Shown here: positions 18,020-27,066 of the stretch, in pieces
Position numbering within the stretch: position 1 is the first letter of the stretch
Layout of the letters: every line of letters starts with the position of its first letter
Assembly (NCBI GenBank): GCA_018658715.1
Contig: JABHUQ010000066.1
Location: 1 to 58,287 of the forward strand
DNA: 58,287 bases
Direction: 5' to 3'
Source of the DNA: Fidelibacterota bacterium
GTDB lineage: Bacteria; Fidelibacterota; Marinisomatia; Marinisomatales; UBA1611
The notes under the pieces: generated by a model
Seen by the model: only the letters and a program-made list of their open reading frames with translations
Databases searched by the model: none
Told to the model about the DNA's origin: nothing
Position numbers and translations under genes: made by a program

Positions 18020-18766
18020 TTAGCTTATGATTTGACCGCCATCAATAACAATGGTTTGTCCTGTAATAAAACTGGCTTCATCGGATGCAAGAAAGAGAGC
18101 AGCATGAGCAATATCATTTCCTTCTCCCATTCTTCCAACCGGAATTCGAACCAGTAATTCTTCTTTTACTTGATCAGATAATATATCTGTCATATCAGAT
18201 TTAATAAATCCCGGGGCAATACAATTCACAGTTATTCCCCGTGATGCGACTTCTTTTGCGATACTTTTTGTGAGCCCAATGAGTCCAGCCTTAGATGCTG
18301 CATAATTAGCTTGTCCAGCATTTCCAGTAATTCCAACAATGGATGATATATTAATAATTCTACCGGTTCTCTTTTTCATCATAGGGCGCATTACAGCTTT
18401 ACAGCCATGGAAAGCACCTTTCAAATTTATATCTAAAACTTTAGACCATTGGTCTTCAGACATTCTCATAAGGAGAGTATCTTGAGTAACGCCTGCATTA
18501 TTTATTAATACATCACATTGTCCAAATTCATCCACAACTGATTTAATCATAGATGCAAATGATTCACCATCAGAAATATCGCAAGTTCTGTATGATGCAT
18601 TTCCTCCCGTATCATTTAGTTCATTCGAAAGTATTTGTAATGGTTCTTCTGATCTACTGACACATATAACAGTGGCACCTGCTTTTGAAAAAGTTTCAGC
18701 AATTGATTTTCCGATGCCTCGTGATGCTCCTGTTATGACGGCAACTTTATTTTTTAAATCAAACAT
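18020..18766 (-). CDS. fabG: 3-oxoacyl-ACP reductase
   Basis: NADPH-dependent short-chain dehydrogenase of the fatty acid cycle. 248 residues. The cofactor loop TGASRGIG, the NNAG segment (LINNAGVTQD), the catalytic Ser in NISSIVG and YAASKAG with the Tyr/Lys pair are all present, ending in ITGQTIVIDGG. The ATG overlaps the fabD stop by 8 bases (ATGTTTGA). Position between fabD and acpP makes FabG far more likely than another SDR enzyme. Confidence 0.97.
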   Translation of the reverse strand: MFDLKNKVAVITGASRGIGKSIAETFSKAGATVICVSRSEEPLQILSNELNDTGGNASYRTCDISDGESFASMIKSVVDEFGQCDVLINNAGVTQDTLLMRMSEDQWSKVLDINLKGAFHGCKAVMRPMMKKRTGRIINISSIVGITGNAGQANYAASKAGLIGLTKSIAKEVASRGITVNCIAPGFIKSDMTDILSDQVKEELLVRIPVGRMGEGNDIAHAALFLASDEASFITGQTIVIDGGQIIS

Positions 18767-19673
18767 AATTATTTATTTCTTCTAATGTTCCAATTCCCTG
18801 CGACTGTCTTTTACGATCAATCCGTTTTAATAATCCTTGTAAAACTTTTCCTGGTCCAACTTCAATAAATGTATCACAACCTTCATCAATCAGAGCTTGT
18901 ATTGTTTTTGACCACAGTACTGGGTTTTCTAATTGTTTTAATAATAAATCCCGAATCTGACTTCCATCTGTTACAGGTGATGCACTAACATTGGCATAAA
19001 CAGGATATAATGCGTCCGAAATTTCGGTGGAATCCAATATCTCTGCAAGTGATTCACGTGCAGATGACATTAAAGGAGAATGAAAGGCTCCACTCACCTT
19101 TAATGGAACAGCCATTCGGGCACCTTTTTCTTTAGCCATCGTCATCATGGATTTAACAGCAGACGGTTCTCCAGATATAACAACTTGACCAGGAGAATTA
19201 TAGTTTGCTGGAACAACAATTCCTGAATGATCCAATTCACATAAGTCTTTTATTTGGTCATCGTTTAATCCAACAATCGCTGCCATAGTTCCTTCAATCT
19301 CTTGTCCAGCCTTAAACATACTTTCTGCTCGTATCTGTACCAAGGAAAGACCCGTCTCAAATGAGAATGCATTTGCAATGGCTAATGCGGAATATTCACC
19401 CAAACTATGCCCAGCTACTATGGCTGGTTTTTCCCCAGCTTCAAGAAAAAGTTTCCCGAGAATGACACTAACAATATAAATCGCAGGCTGAGTATATTGA
19501 GTTTGTTTTAATATTTCATCTGGCCCCCCGAATACAATCGATTTAATGTCATATCCTAGAATATCATTTGCTTGATCAAAATATGTTTTTCCTAGAGTAG
19601 TATTTTCATATAAATCTAATCCCATCCCAACTTTTTGGGATGCTTGGCCGGGAAACATCCAAACTGACTTCAT
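18759..19673 (-). CDS. fabD: Malonyl-CoA:ACP transacylase
   Basis: Moves malonyl groups from CoA to ACP. 304 residues from the chosen start. FPGQ near the N-terminus, GHSLGEYSAL with nucleophile Ser90, and GAFHSPLM with the catalytic His are present. I chose ATG at 19673, which gives an ATGA overlap with the fabH stop and the standard MKSVWMFPGQ N-terminus. An ATG 5 codons earlier is less likely. Confidence 0.96.
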   Translation of the reverse strand: MKSVWMFPGQASQKVGMGLDLYENTTLGKTYFDQANDILGYDIKSIVFGGPDEILKQTQYTQPAIYIVSVILGKLFLEAGEKPAIVAGHSLGEYSALAIANAFSFETGLSLVQIRAESMFKAGQEIEGTMAAIVGLNDDQIKDLCELDHSGIVVPANYNSPGQVVISGEPSAVKSMMTMAKEKGARMAVPLKVSGAFHSPLMSSARESLAEILDSTEISDALYPVYANVSASPVTDGSQIRDLLLKQLENPVLWSKTIQALIDEGCDTFIEVGPGKVLQGLLKRIDRKRQSQGIGTLEEINNYV

Positions 19674-20659
19674 GATAGAGTATCCCATTTAATAAGCATA
19701 CTTCCCCATGTCCAACCAGCACCAAATGCAGCCAATAATAATAGATCGCCATTTTTAATTTTGCCTGTATCATCCGCTTCACTTAAACCAATCGGAAGCG
19801 TACCAGCAGTTGTATTTCCATATTCATGGATATTGATTAAAACTTTATCTGAATCAATTCCACAACGATTAGCAGCTGCATCAATGATTCGTTTATTCGC
19901 TTGGTGAGGAATAAATAATGAAATATCATCACCTGTTAATTGATGCTTTTCCAATATTTTTTCAGCTACGTCAGCCATGCCTTTCACTGCAAATTTGAAA
20001 ACAGTTCGTCCATCTTGTCGAATATAATGCATTTTATTTTCTACTGATTCAATAGTAGCTGGCATACGACTTCCACCGGCAGGCATTTGAAGGAAAGGTC
20101 CACCCGAGCCATCCATTTTTAAAATAGAATCAAAAATCCCTGAATTATCGCCCGTTTGTTCTAGAATTACACCACCACCACCGTCACCAAATAAAACAGC
20201 TGTATTTCTATCCTCAAGATTTAAAATTGATGACATTGTATCCACACCAATGACCATCACCTTGTTATATTGACTAGACTCCACAAATTTCGCTCCAGTT
20301 TCTAGTCCATATAAAAAGCCAGTACAAGCTCCTGATAAATCAAACCCCCATGCGCGAGAAGCGCCAATATTATTTTGGACTATCGCTGCGGTAGATGGAG
20401 CCAACATGTCAGGCGTCACTGTAGAAATAATAATAATATCTATATCATCTGGAGATAGATTTCGTTTCTCTAATAATGATTTAGCAATATGAGTACAAAT
20501 ATCTGATGTCGCTTCATTCTCACCAACAAAATGTCTTTGATGAATACCAGTTCTACTTTTTATCCATTCATCAGATGTATCCATGATTTTTTCCAAATCA
20601 TGATTTGTTACAATATTTTTTGGTACATATCGTGCTGTTGTTGTTATTGTTGCATTCAT
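19670..20659 (-). CDS. fabH: 3-oxoacyl-ACP synthase III
   Basis: Starts fatty acid chains by condensing acetyl-CoA or a branched acyl-CoA with malonyl-ACP. 329 residues. The catalytic triad is Cys112 (GACTGFLYG), His252 (IPHQAN) and Asn282 (YGNTTAGT). The ATG overlaps the plsX stop as ATGA. Primer preference cannot be read from the sequence. Confidence 0.97.
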   Translation of the reverse strand: MNATITTTARYVPKNIVTNHDLEKIMDTSDEWIKSRTGIHQRHFVGENEATSDICTHIAKSLLEKRNLSPDDIDIIIISTVTPDMLAPSTAAIVQNNIGASRAWGFDLSGACTGFLYGLETGAKFVESSQYNKVMVIGVDTMSSILNLEDRNTAVLFGDGGGGVILEQTGDNSGIFDSILKMDGSGGPFLQMPAGGSRMPATIESVENKMHYIRQDGRTVFKFAVKGMADVAEKILEKHQLTGDDISLFIPHQANKRIIDAAANRCGIDSDKVLINIHEYGNTTAGTLPIGLSEADDTGKIKNGDLLLLAAFGAGWTWGSMLIKWDTLS

Positions 20660-21654
20660 GCGGAATCCCTTACTAATGTTTCAAAGCTTTCTTTTGTATG
20701 TGTAATTAAATGACTTTGTACACATCTTTCTGCCGCAAAAATTGAATTCATAATTGATTTAGGACCAGAACTACCATGAGTAATGATAGCAACTCCATTA
20801 ACCCCTAATAAGGGTACGCCACCATGTTCTTCATAATCAAATTTTTTATATAATGCTTTTAATGTTGGTTTTACAAGAAATCCACCTAATCGACTAAACC
20901 AATTTTTATTTAATCCTTGTTTTAATTCTTTCCCTAAATGGACAATCCAATTTTCAGCAAATTTGATTAATGTATTCCCAACAAACCCATCACACACAAG
21001 CACATCTGCATTAGTTGACATAATGTCTCTTCCTTCAACATTTCCAATAAATTGGGGTAATTGATTTGATAATAGTTCATACGTTTCTAGATATAACTCA
21101 CTTCCTTTATTGGGCTCTTCTCCAATATTAACCAAACCTACTTTAGGGTTAGGTTTACCTTCTGCATGGGAATAATAGTGGGAAGCCATTTGAGCAAATT
21201 GGAGAAGGTGATTCGCTTTCGCATCTGGATTAGCGCCTACATCACATATTATTTTCCCACCAGAATCAGATGGAATAAAGGCAGCTAGGGCCGGACGTCT
21301 TACTCCTGGTATTCGTCCCAGAAGTAGGAGAGAAGTTGCTAAAACAGCACCTGTATTTCCAGCACTAACAAAAGCATCAGCTTTTCCATCTTTTACAAGT
21401 CTTAATCCTTGGACAATAGAAGAATTTGGTTTGGATTTAACAATACGAGAACCTGGTTCATCCATGGATACTAATTCGGATGCATGGTGAATGGATACTT
21501 GATTGGATTCAAAGGAACCTAGATGTGTTTGAATTGCAATTTCATCCCCGACTAAAACAATATGGACGGATGAAGATTCAATCACTTGTTTGGCACCTTG
21601 TACCACGATACCGGGAGCAAAATCACCCCCCATGGCATCAACGGCTATGATCAT
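20656..21654 (-). CDS. plsX: Phosphate acyltransferase PlsX
   Basis: Makes acyl-phosphate from acyl-ACP, the first step of phospholipid synthesis by the PlsX/PlsY route. 332 residues from ATG 21654. The standard N-terminus MIIAVDAMGGDFAP is present, followed by GNTGA, RPALAAFIP, NIGEEPNKGSELYLET and the CDGFVGNTLIKF segment. The open frame extends 34 codons further upstream, but that extension lies across rpmF in another frame and is rejected. No strong ribosome binding site precedes the start, so coupling to rpmF 13 bases upstream is likely. Confidence 0.96.
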   Translation of the reverse strand: MIIAVDAMGGDFAPGIVVQGAKQVIESSSVHIVLVGDEIAIQTHLGSFESNQVSIHHASELVSMDEPGSRIVKSKPNSSIVQGLRLVKDGKADAFVSAGNTGAVLATSLLLLGRIPGVRRPALAAFIPSDSGGKIICDVGANPDAKANHLLQFAQMASHYYSHAEGKPNPKVGLVNIGEEPNKGSELYLETYELLSNQLPQFIGNVEGRDIMSTNADVLVCDGFVGNTLIKFAENWIVHLGKELKQGLNKNWFSRLGGFLVKPTLKALYKKFDYEEHGGVPLLGVNGVAIITHGSSGPKSIMNSIFAAERCVQSHLITHTKESFETLVRDSA

Positions 21655-21667
21655 ATAATAAAACGGG

Positions 21668-21844
21668 TTATTTTGCTGTGATAACAGGACGGCCACGATA
21701 ATACCCACAATTAGGGCATGCATGGTGTGGCATTTTTGGTTGGCTACATTGAGCACAAGTTGTAACAGAAGCTAAAGTGGACTTATAATGTGTCCGGCGT
21801 TTTTTGCCTCTTGTTTTTGATTGTCGTCTTTTAGGTAATGGCAT
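21668..21844 (-). CDS. rpmF: Ribosomal protein L32
   Basis: 58 residues: it begins MPLPKRRQSKTRGKKRR and contains two CxxC pairs (CAQC and CPNC), as in zinc-binding L32 proteins. GAGGAG sits 5 bases before the ATG. It is short enough to be missed by length-filtered gene calling but is beyond doubt, because the yceD-rpmF-plsX order is conserved widely in bacteria. It starts 9 bases after yceD. The intact cysteines mean this is the zinc-containing form. Confidence 0.97.
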   Translation of the reverse strand: MPLPKRRQSKTRGKKRRTHYKSTLASVTTCAQCSQPKMPHHACPNCGYYRGRPVITAK

Positions 21845-21853
21845 TTTTACTCC

Positions 21854-22324
21854 TCAAAAATTTTCTTTATTGTGTGTTTTACACTCACATGTTTCTTTAT
21901 TTAAATCTGTTCCACATTGGTCACATAATCCCTTGCAATCATCCATACAAACGAGTTTAAATGGAATATCAACAAAAATTAATTCTGATATTACATCCTT
22001 TAAGTCAATACACTCTTGATTGGAGTCAAATTGAATAACATTTTGCTCATTTGTTTCAGTCAAGCTTTTATCAGATGTTAGCCAAAAGTTGAACGGAATA
22101 TTATGATTGTCCAAAAAAGTATTTAAACAACGATCACATTGTAGGGAAATCTGAGTATTGATTATCCCATTCAACTGATACCCATAATGAGTTTTCTCCG
22201 CAGATAATATGCAGGAAATCCCCTTGGTTTCAGCGACAATTATGTCATCAGTTAATTCCACAGATTCAATGTCAAAGAGCTTATCCTTGAACTCTGAGGC
22301 TAGTTCTGTTCGAAATAGCTTCAT
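21854..22324 (-). CDS. yceD: YceD/DUF177 family protein
   Basis: 156 residues. The family has been linked to 23S rRNA accumulation and processing, and its gene is usually next to rpmF, as here. Conserved parts are LQCDRCLNTF in the middle and, near the C-terminus, CMDDCKGLCDQCGTDLN. The C-terminal cysteines (CxxxCxxxCxxC) could bind zinc. It is the first gene of the rpmF-plsX-fab run, preceded by a 58-base gap with no obvious terminator. Confidence 0.88.
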   Translation of the reverse strand: MKLFRTELASEFKDKLFDIESVELTDDIIVAETKGISCILSAEKTHYGYQLNGIINTQISLQCDRCLNTFLDNHNIPFNFWLTSDKSLTETNEQNVIQFDSNQECIDLKDVISELIFVDIPFKLVCMDDCKGLCDQCGTDLNKETCECKTHNKENF

Positions 22325-22382
22325 ATAAAGCCCGGGAAACTACCTAAACGAAGTGCTTTTTTACAAGTTATATGGTATTGTT

Positions 22383-23594
22383 TTATTCTTCTTCGGAATT
22401 ATCAGTATTTGCATCTTCATCATTAGAGTCAGATTCTGATTCTTCTCCATCATCATCAAATGAGAAATCGTCTTCATCATCTTCTTCTAACTCATCCTCA
22501 TCTTTTCGCTCAATTAAATCATCATCATCAGATTTCTTTTTAAAGATGATAAACATAAGAGTTTCACCTACAGATAAAATAGATAATCCATAAGATACTA
22601 TGCTAAATAGAATAAGAAGTAAAAATAGTCCAACAATTATTGAAGCACCCATTTCGGAGCCAGACAATGATCCAGCTTCAGGTAAAGTATAAAAACTACA
22701 TGGTGTACCGCAAAGAGCTCCTGAACAAGAGAATGGAGCACAAATAGATTCGCATAAACCGCGAGGGATTACAAAGTTCAACGCATTTCCGACAATAGAT
22801 GTGGCTTTTTCACCCATTAAGAAACTCATTCCGAAAACATGATTTACTAATTGAAAGCCAGCAAACATAAACCATGAGAATAGTTTAAGAGACCACCAAG
22901 CTAATGGAAGCAAAACAATATTGTATAGGACGACTCTCCAAGGTTGTGACCAAGCAATTGAATAGGATTGAAATACAGAGCCCATAGTATCTTCTTCATA
23001 AGCACCTACAATTGCGGGTGTATAAATACATGAAATAACAAGGACAAATGCTGTATAAACTGTAAAGACAGAACCCAAAAAATAAAAGAGGTAGGGGAGA
23101 GCAAATAAATATTCGCCAACATACGGTATTTTTCCAAATAATGCGAAAATTCCAGCAAATAATAGAAAGAATCCTAAAATCAGAACAATAGAAATAGATG
23201 TAAAAATAACGGGATGCCAATGTTTATTTACATAATTCCATGCATCTCCAGCTGAAAAGAAATTGTCACCCTTCAATTGTTTTAAAGTGACTCTAGCAAC
23301 AGCCGTACAAGATAAATGAAGAAAAGCAATCCAGCCTAATGAGCCAATATAGTATAAGGCCCAAGCAAACCATGGAGCATCAACTCCATACAAACAGGGG
23401 TAAAGCCCATAGGTAGCAATAGCATTACTAAAAGGAACACCTGCTGCAGCCAATGCTATATACGTAAATATCCAATAAAGGACAAAACCAGCAAGGTTAC
23501 CAATTAAAAATATCCAGATTTTTTTACCACTTAAAGCAAGTCGTGGTGCTCTAAATATATCTCTTACATCAAAATAAAGGTTAATGGGATTCAT
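22383..23594 (-). CDS. Unrecognised multi-pass membrane protein with five-cysteine loop and acidic tail
   Basis: 403 residues, no family recognised. Hydrophobic stretches suggest five to seven membrane helices, for example near residues 26-50, 75-100, 128-155, 160-195, 222-250 and 318-350. A loop before the last helix holds Cys281, 285, 290, 295 and 299 in 19 residues, which could bind metal or form disulfides. After the last helix a tail from about residue 355 is almost purely Asp/Glu/Ser (SDDDDL...NSEEE). It is last in a run with sucC, sucD, ndk and a SPOR lipoprotein, 23 bases after the latter. No function is assigned. Confidence 0.8.
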   Translation of the reverse strand: MNPINLYFDVRDIFRAPRLALSGKKIWIFLIGNLAGFVLYWIFTYIALAAAGVPFSNAIATYGLYPCLYGVDAPWFAWALYYIGSLGWIAFLHLSCTAVARVTLKQLKGDNFFSAGDAWNYVNKHWHPVIFTSISIVLILGFFLLFAGIFALFGKIPYVGEYLFALPYLFYFLGSVFTVYTAFVLVISCIYTPAIVGAYEEDTMGSVFQSYSIAWSQPWRVVLYNIVLLPLAWWSLKLFSWFMFAGFQLVNHVFGMSFLMGEKATSIVGNALNFVIPRGLCESICAPFSCSGALCGTPCSFYTLPEAGSLSGSEMGASIIVGLFLLLILFSIVSYGLSILSVGETLMFIIFKKKSDDDDLIERKDEDELEEDDEDDFSFDDDGEESESDSNDEDANTDNSEEE

Positions 23595-23617
23595 TCTATT
23601 CCTCCAGAAATTATTTA

Positions 23618-24475
23618 TTATTCAAATCTTACAAAATCAACCCAAGCTTTAATGCCTAAATTTTTAGACACAGCATTGGCAACAGCAATAGCAGAATTAC
23701 GATTATCATAACTGCCAATCCTTACTCGGAACCAGGTTTCATTCGTTTCTTTAAAAAATGCCTTTTGGATATAAACATCATATCCAGCCATTATGAGTTC
23801 AGCAGCAGTTTTTTGTGCATCCTTCAAAGTACGTTTTGAAACAACTTGAATGGTAAACCGCTTAAAATTTGCTGGAATAGAAGAACCTGGATTCGGCTTG
23901 GGTTTCGCTTTTTTAATGACAGGTTTTTTCAGAGTAGGAGCGATTTTTTGTACATCGGCTACCGGCTCTTCTTCAACTTCAACTTCTTCTTCATATTCAT
24001 CTTCAAGATAATCTTCACTATCATCTTCTTCAACATAAATATTTTCATCATCAGAATCTTCTATTTCTTCATTTAGCCATATTTCTTCTTCAACGTCATC
24101 TTCATCAGATTCTTGGTTATTAGACGCAACTTCTTGTTCTTTTGCATCCTCGTCTAGAATTGTGAATGAAAAAGATTGGGTTGAAACTTCATCACCATAT
24201 TTAGAAATAATAACATCAAAAGAATAATCTCCCGGATAATCAGGAGTAAAAGCCATTTTTTTGGATCTTTCATCCAGAATTAAGTCTGTTTCCGACAATA
24301 GGCTTCCGTCAGGCAATGACACTAAAGCCCAGTCATAGTCAAACTTTTTCCCTTCTTCTGGGTTCTCGGCTGTGATAGAAATTTCTTCTCCAACGTATCC
24401 TTCGATGCCATTACTGCCACAAGCAGTCATACCCAATAAAGATAAGATGAAGACTATATTTAAGTGTTTAATCAT
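23618..24475 (-). CDS. Lipoprotein with Ig/PKD-like domain, acidic linker and C-terminal SPOR domain
   Basis: 285 residues. The signal peptide ends in a lipobox GMTAC (Cys19). Residues 25-107 look like a PKD/Ig-type beta domain (FDYDWALVSLPDGS, PGDYSFDVII). A very acidic linker covers about 110-175, then a Lys/Pro-rich stretch. SPOR follows at about 206-285, starting FTIQVVSKRTLKDAQ and ending RVRIGSYDNRNSAIAVAN. SPOR domains bind denuded glycan strands and often localise to the division septum. Together with its acidic membrane neighbour it may form an envelope module, but that is inference. Confidence 0.88.
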   Translation of the reverse strand: MIKHLNIVFILSLLGMTACGSNGIEGYVGEEISITAENPEEGKKFDYDWALVSLPDGSLLSETDLILDERSKKMAFTPDYPGDYSFDVIISKYGDEVSTQSFSFTILDEDAKEQEVASNNQESDEDDVEEEIWLNEEIEDSDDENIYVEEDDSEDYLEDEYEEEVEVEEEPVADVQKIAPTLKKPVIKKAKPKPNPGSSIPANFKRFTIQVVSKRTLKDAQKTAAELIMAGYDVYIQKAFFKETNETWFRVRIGSYDNRNSAIAVANAVSKNLGIKAWVDFVRFE

Positions 24476-24486
24476 AAGTCTCGGAT

Positions 24487-24912
24487 TTATTGATTCGCTA
24501 TAAGTTCACTCTCTGTGAAGAAAAATCCAATCTCTTTTTGCGCATTTTCATCACTGTCAGAACCGTGCACTGCATTCTCTCCAAGATTGGTAGCAAAATC
24601 TTTCCGAATAGTCCCTTCGGCGGCTTCATCCGGATTTGTAGCGCCAATGGTTTCTCTCCATGCGGAAACAGCATTGTCTTTTTCAAGCGCTAAAACCATG
24701 CATGGTCCAGATGACATAAAAGTCGTCAATTCTTCATAAAAAGGACGTTCTTTATGCACTTCATAAAATCCTTCAGCTTGTGCTTTTGTCATTTTCATCA
24801 ATTTTGCAGAAAGAATTTTAAAATCTGCTTGTAAAATGCGATCATATATTTTCCCTGTATATCCATTTTTTACTGCATCAGGTTTAATAATTGCAAATGT
24901 TTTATTTCCCAT
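24487..24912 (-). CDS. ndk: Nucleoside diphosphate kinase
   Basis: Transfers phosphate from NTPs to NDPs via a phosphohistidine. 141 residues. His116 lies in NAVHGSD, and TFAIIKPDAV at the N-terminus and RPFYEELTTFMSSGP are standard. It follows sucD by 21 bases. Succinyl-CoA synthetase makes ATP or GTP, and NDK interconverts them, so the linkage makes metabolic sense. Confidence 0.98.
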   Translation of the reverse strand: MGNKTFAIIKPDAVKNGYTGKIYDRILQADFKILSAKLMKMTKAQAEGFYEVHKERPFYEELTTFMSSGPCMVLALEKDNAVSAWRETIGATNPDEAAEGTIRKDFATNLGENAVHGSDSDENAQKEIGFFFTESELIANQ

Positions 24913-24933
24913 TATTCAATTTCCCTTTTTGTG

Positions 24934-25815
24934 TTATTTATTTTCCATTGCAGTTTTCATGAGGTCGCCAATATCTGCAACAGATTCAGCGACACCAATC
25001 CCACTTTCTTTTAAAATTCTCATTTTAGCTTCTGCTGTATCATCTCCACCCGAAACAATGGCACCAGCATGTCCCATACGACGTCCCGGAGGTGCCGTTT
25101 GTCCCGCGATAAATCCAACCATTGGTTTAGATACATTATCTTTAGCCCATCGAGCCGCTTCTATTTCCATTTGTCCTCCAATTTCACCTATCATAACAAT
25201 CCCTTCAGTTTCCGGATCAGCTTCGAACATTTCAAGACAATCTTTCATGGTAGTCCCAATAATGGGATCACCGCCAATACCAATGGCAGTTGTTTGTCCC
25301 AAACCTACATTCACCAATTGATCAATTGCTTCATAAGTTAAGGTACCAGACTTTGAAATAACGCCAATGGATCCTTTCTTTGTAATAAAACCAGGCATAA
25401 TGCCCAATTTACATTCATCAACCGTTATTATACCGGGGCAGTTTGGACCGACTAAACGAGTTTCATTTTGATCTACTACTTTTTTCACTTTAACCATATC
25501 ATGGACAGGAACGCCTTCCGTAATACAAACGACTACTTTAATTCCAGCACAACTTGCTTCTATGACAGCCTCCGCTGCAAATGCTGGTGGAACAAAAATA
25601 ATGGACGTATTTGCACCTTTCTCCTGTACAGCTTCTTCAACTGTGTTGAATACGGGAACACGGTCATTTAATGTGCTTTGGCCTCCTTTCCCGGGTGTAA
25701 CGCCAGCAACGACATTGGTTCCATAATCTAACATTTGTCCACCATGGAATTGGCCTTCTGACCCTGTAATCCCTTGAATGACAACTTTTGACTCTTTTTT
25801 GACTAATATTGACAT
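24934..25815 (-). CDS. sucD: Succinyl-CoA synthetase, alpha subunit
   Basis: Substrate-level phosphorylation step of the citric acid cycle. 293 residues. The CoA-binding Rossmann part ([16 protein letters not shown]), the GPNCPGIIT block and the phosphohistidine site [14 protein letters not shown] are present. It begins 11 bases after sucC, its beta-subunit partner. Confidence 0.98.
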   Translation of the reverse strand: MSILVKKESKVVIQGITGSEGQFHGGQMLDYGTNVVAGVTPGKGGQSTLNDRVPVFNTVEEAVQEKGANTSIIFVPPAFAAEAVIEASCAGIKVVVCITEGVPVHDMVKVKKVVDQNETRLVGPNCPGIITVDECKLGIMPGFITKKGSIGVISKSGTLTYEAIDQLVNVGLGQTTAIGIGGDPIIGTTMKDCLEMFEADPETEGIVMIGEIGGQMEIEAARWAKDNVSKPMVGFIAGQTAPPGRRMGHAGAIVSGGDDTAEAKMRILKESGIGVAESVADIGDLMKTAMENK

Positions 25816-25826
25816 TTTAAAATCTC

Positions 25827-27005
25827 CTAGGCGCTTAATGCTGCTTTAACAACTTTTTGCGCTGCCTCTTTCATACCCACAGCTGGAATAATCGAAACAC
25901 CCGATTCAGCTAAAATAACTTGAGCTTCTTTCGCATTTGTTCCTTCTAATCGAACCACAACCGGCACTTTGAGTCCCAATTCCTTTACCGCTTGAACTAC
26001 ACCATTTGCCACACGATCACATCGAACAATTCCACCAAATATATTAATCAAAACAGCTTTTACATTTTCATCCGATAGAATAATTCTAAATCCATTCTTG
26101 ACTGTTTCAGCGGAAGCAGTACCACCCACATCTAAGAAGTTTGCAGGGTCACCACCAGCAAGTTTAATAATGTCCATCGTTGCCATGGCTAAACCAGCTC
26201 CATTCACCATACAACCCACATTTCCATCAAGTTTGATGTAATTGAGATTGTATTCAGCTGCTTCCACTTCATTGGGATCTTCTTCATTTAAGTCGCGCAT
26301 CTCAGCAATATCTGGATGACGGAATAATGCATTATCATCCAAATTCACTTTTGCATCTAGAACCACAACTTTATCATCTGTAGTTAATATCAATGGGTTG
26401 ACTTCTACAATCGTAGCATCGATTTGCTGATACGTTTGATACATTTGCATAAATATTTTTACAGCAGATTTGAATGCTTCTTTAGGAAGAACTAATCCAT
26501 AAGCAAGTTTTCTTGCTTGGAATGATTTCATCCCTAACAAAGGATCAATCCATACTTTTACAATTTTTTCCGGTGTTTCTGTAGCAACTTTTTCGATTTC
26601 TACACCACCTTCAGATGAAACCATAAATACATCCATACCTTTTCCACGATCCAGCGTTATAGCAGCATAAAATTCTTCTGCAATATCAAATGCTTCAGTC
26701 ACATATACTTTTCGTACAAGTTGGCCTTTTTCACCTGTTTGATGTGTAACGAGATTCATCCCTAAAATATTTTTCGCATTTTCTAGAGCAGAGTCAAAAT
26801 TAGGGGAATATTTTACACCACCACCTTTTCCACGCCCACCAGCATGGATTTGAGCCTTTACAACAACATCTTCAGTATTGAAATCTTCCTGAACGCGTTT
26901 TATAGTTGTTTCTGCATCTTCAATCTTGTCAAAAACATACCCATCTTGTACTGGCATTCCAGCTTTAGCAAAGATCTGTTTTCCTTGGTATTCGTGTATT
27001 TTCAT
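25827..27005 (-). CDS. sucC: Succinyl-CoA synthetase, beta subunit
   Basis: 392 residues. The N-terminal ATP-grasp domain starts [16 protein letters not shown], with [14 protein letters not shown] for nucleotide binding. The C-terminal ligase domain has [24 protein letters not shown] and [15 protein letters not shown] precedes the ATG. It heads the run sucC-sucD-ndk-SPOR lipoprotein-membrane protein. ATP versus GTP preference is not resolved. Confidence 0.98.
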   Translation of the reverse strand: MKIHEYQGKQIFAKAGMPVQDGYVFDKIEDAETTIKRVQEDFNTEDVVVKAQIHAGGRGKGGGVKYSPNFDSALENAKNILGMNLVTHQTGEKGQLVRKVYVTEAFDIAEEFYAAITLDRGKGMDVFMVSSEGGVEIEKVATETPEKIVKVWIDPLLGMKSFQARKLAYGLVLPKEAFKSAVKIFMQMYQTYQQIDATIVEVNPLILTTDDKVVVLDAKVNLDDNALFRHPDIAEMRDLNEEDPNEVEAAEYNLNYIKLDGNVGCMVNGAGLAMATMDIIKLAGGDPANFLDVGGTASAETVKNGFRIILSDENVKAVLINIFGGIVRCDRVANGVVQAVKELGLKVPVVVRLEGTNAKEAQVILAESGVSIIPAVGMKEAAQKVVKAALSA

Positions 27006-27040
27006 ATTAATTCCTTATTCATTTAAATATATATGTAATA

Positions 27041-27060
27041 AGAGTATTATTTCATACTCT
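27041..27060. repeat. Inverted repeat between pruA and sucC
   Basis: AGAGTAT (27041-27047) and ATACTCT (27054-27060) are perfect complements around a 6-base loop. The site lies just after the pruA stop and upstream of sucC on the minus strand. No T-run follows, so it could be a weak 3' hairpin or a binding site for sucC control. Confidence 0.4.
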
Positions 27061-27066
27061 ATATAT

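Noticed and set aside
21655-21756. 34-codon N-terminal extension of PlsX
   Set aside because: It overlaps rpmF out of frame, and PlsX proteins normally begin at the MIIAVDAMGGD segment.
22372-22593. Serine-rich plus-strand open frame opposite the acidic tail
   Set aside because: The Ser runs are the complement of the Asp/Glu codons of the real tail, not a protein.
24836-25321. 161-codon plus-strand open frame opposite ndk and sucD
   Set aside because: It lies antisense to two highly conserved enzymes and shows only codon-shadow composition.
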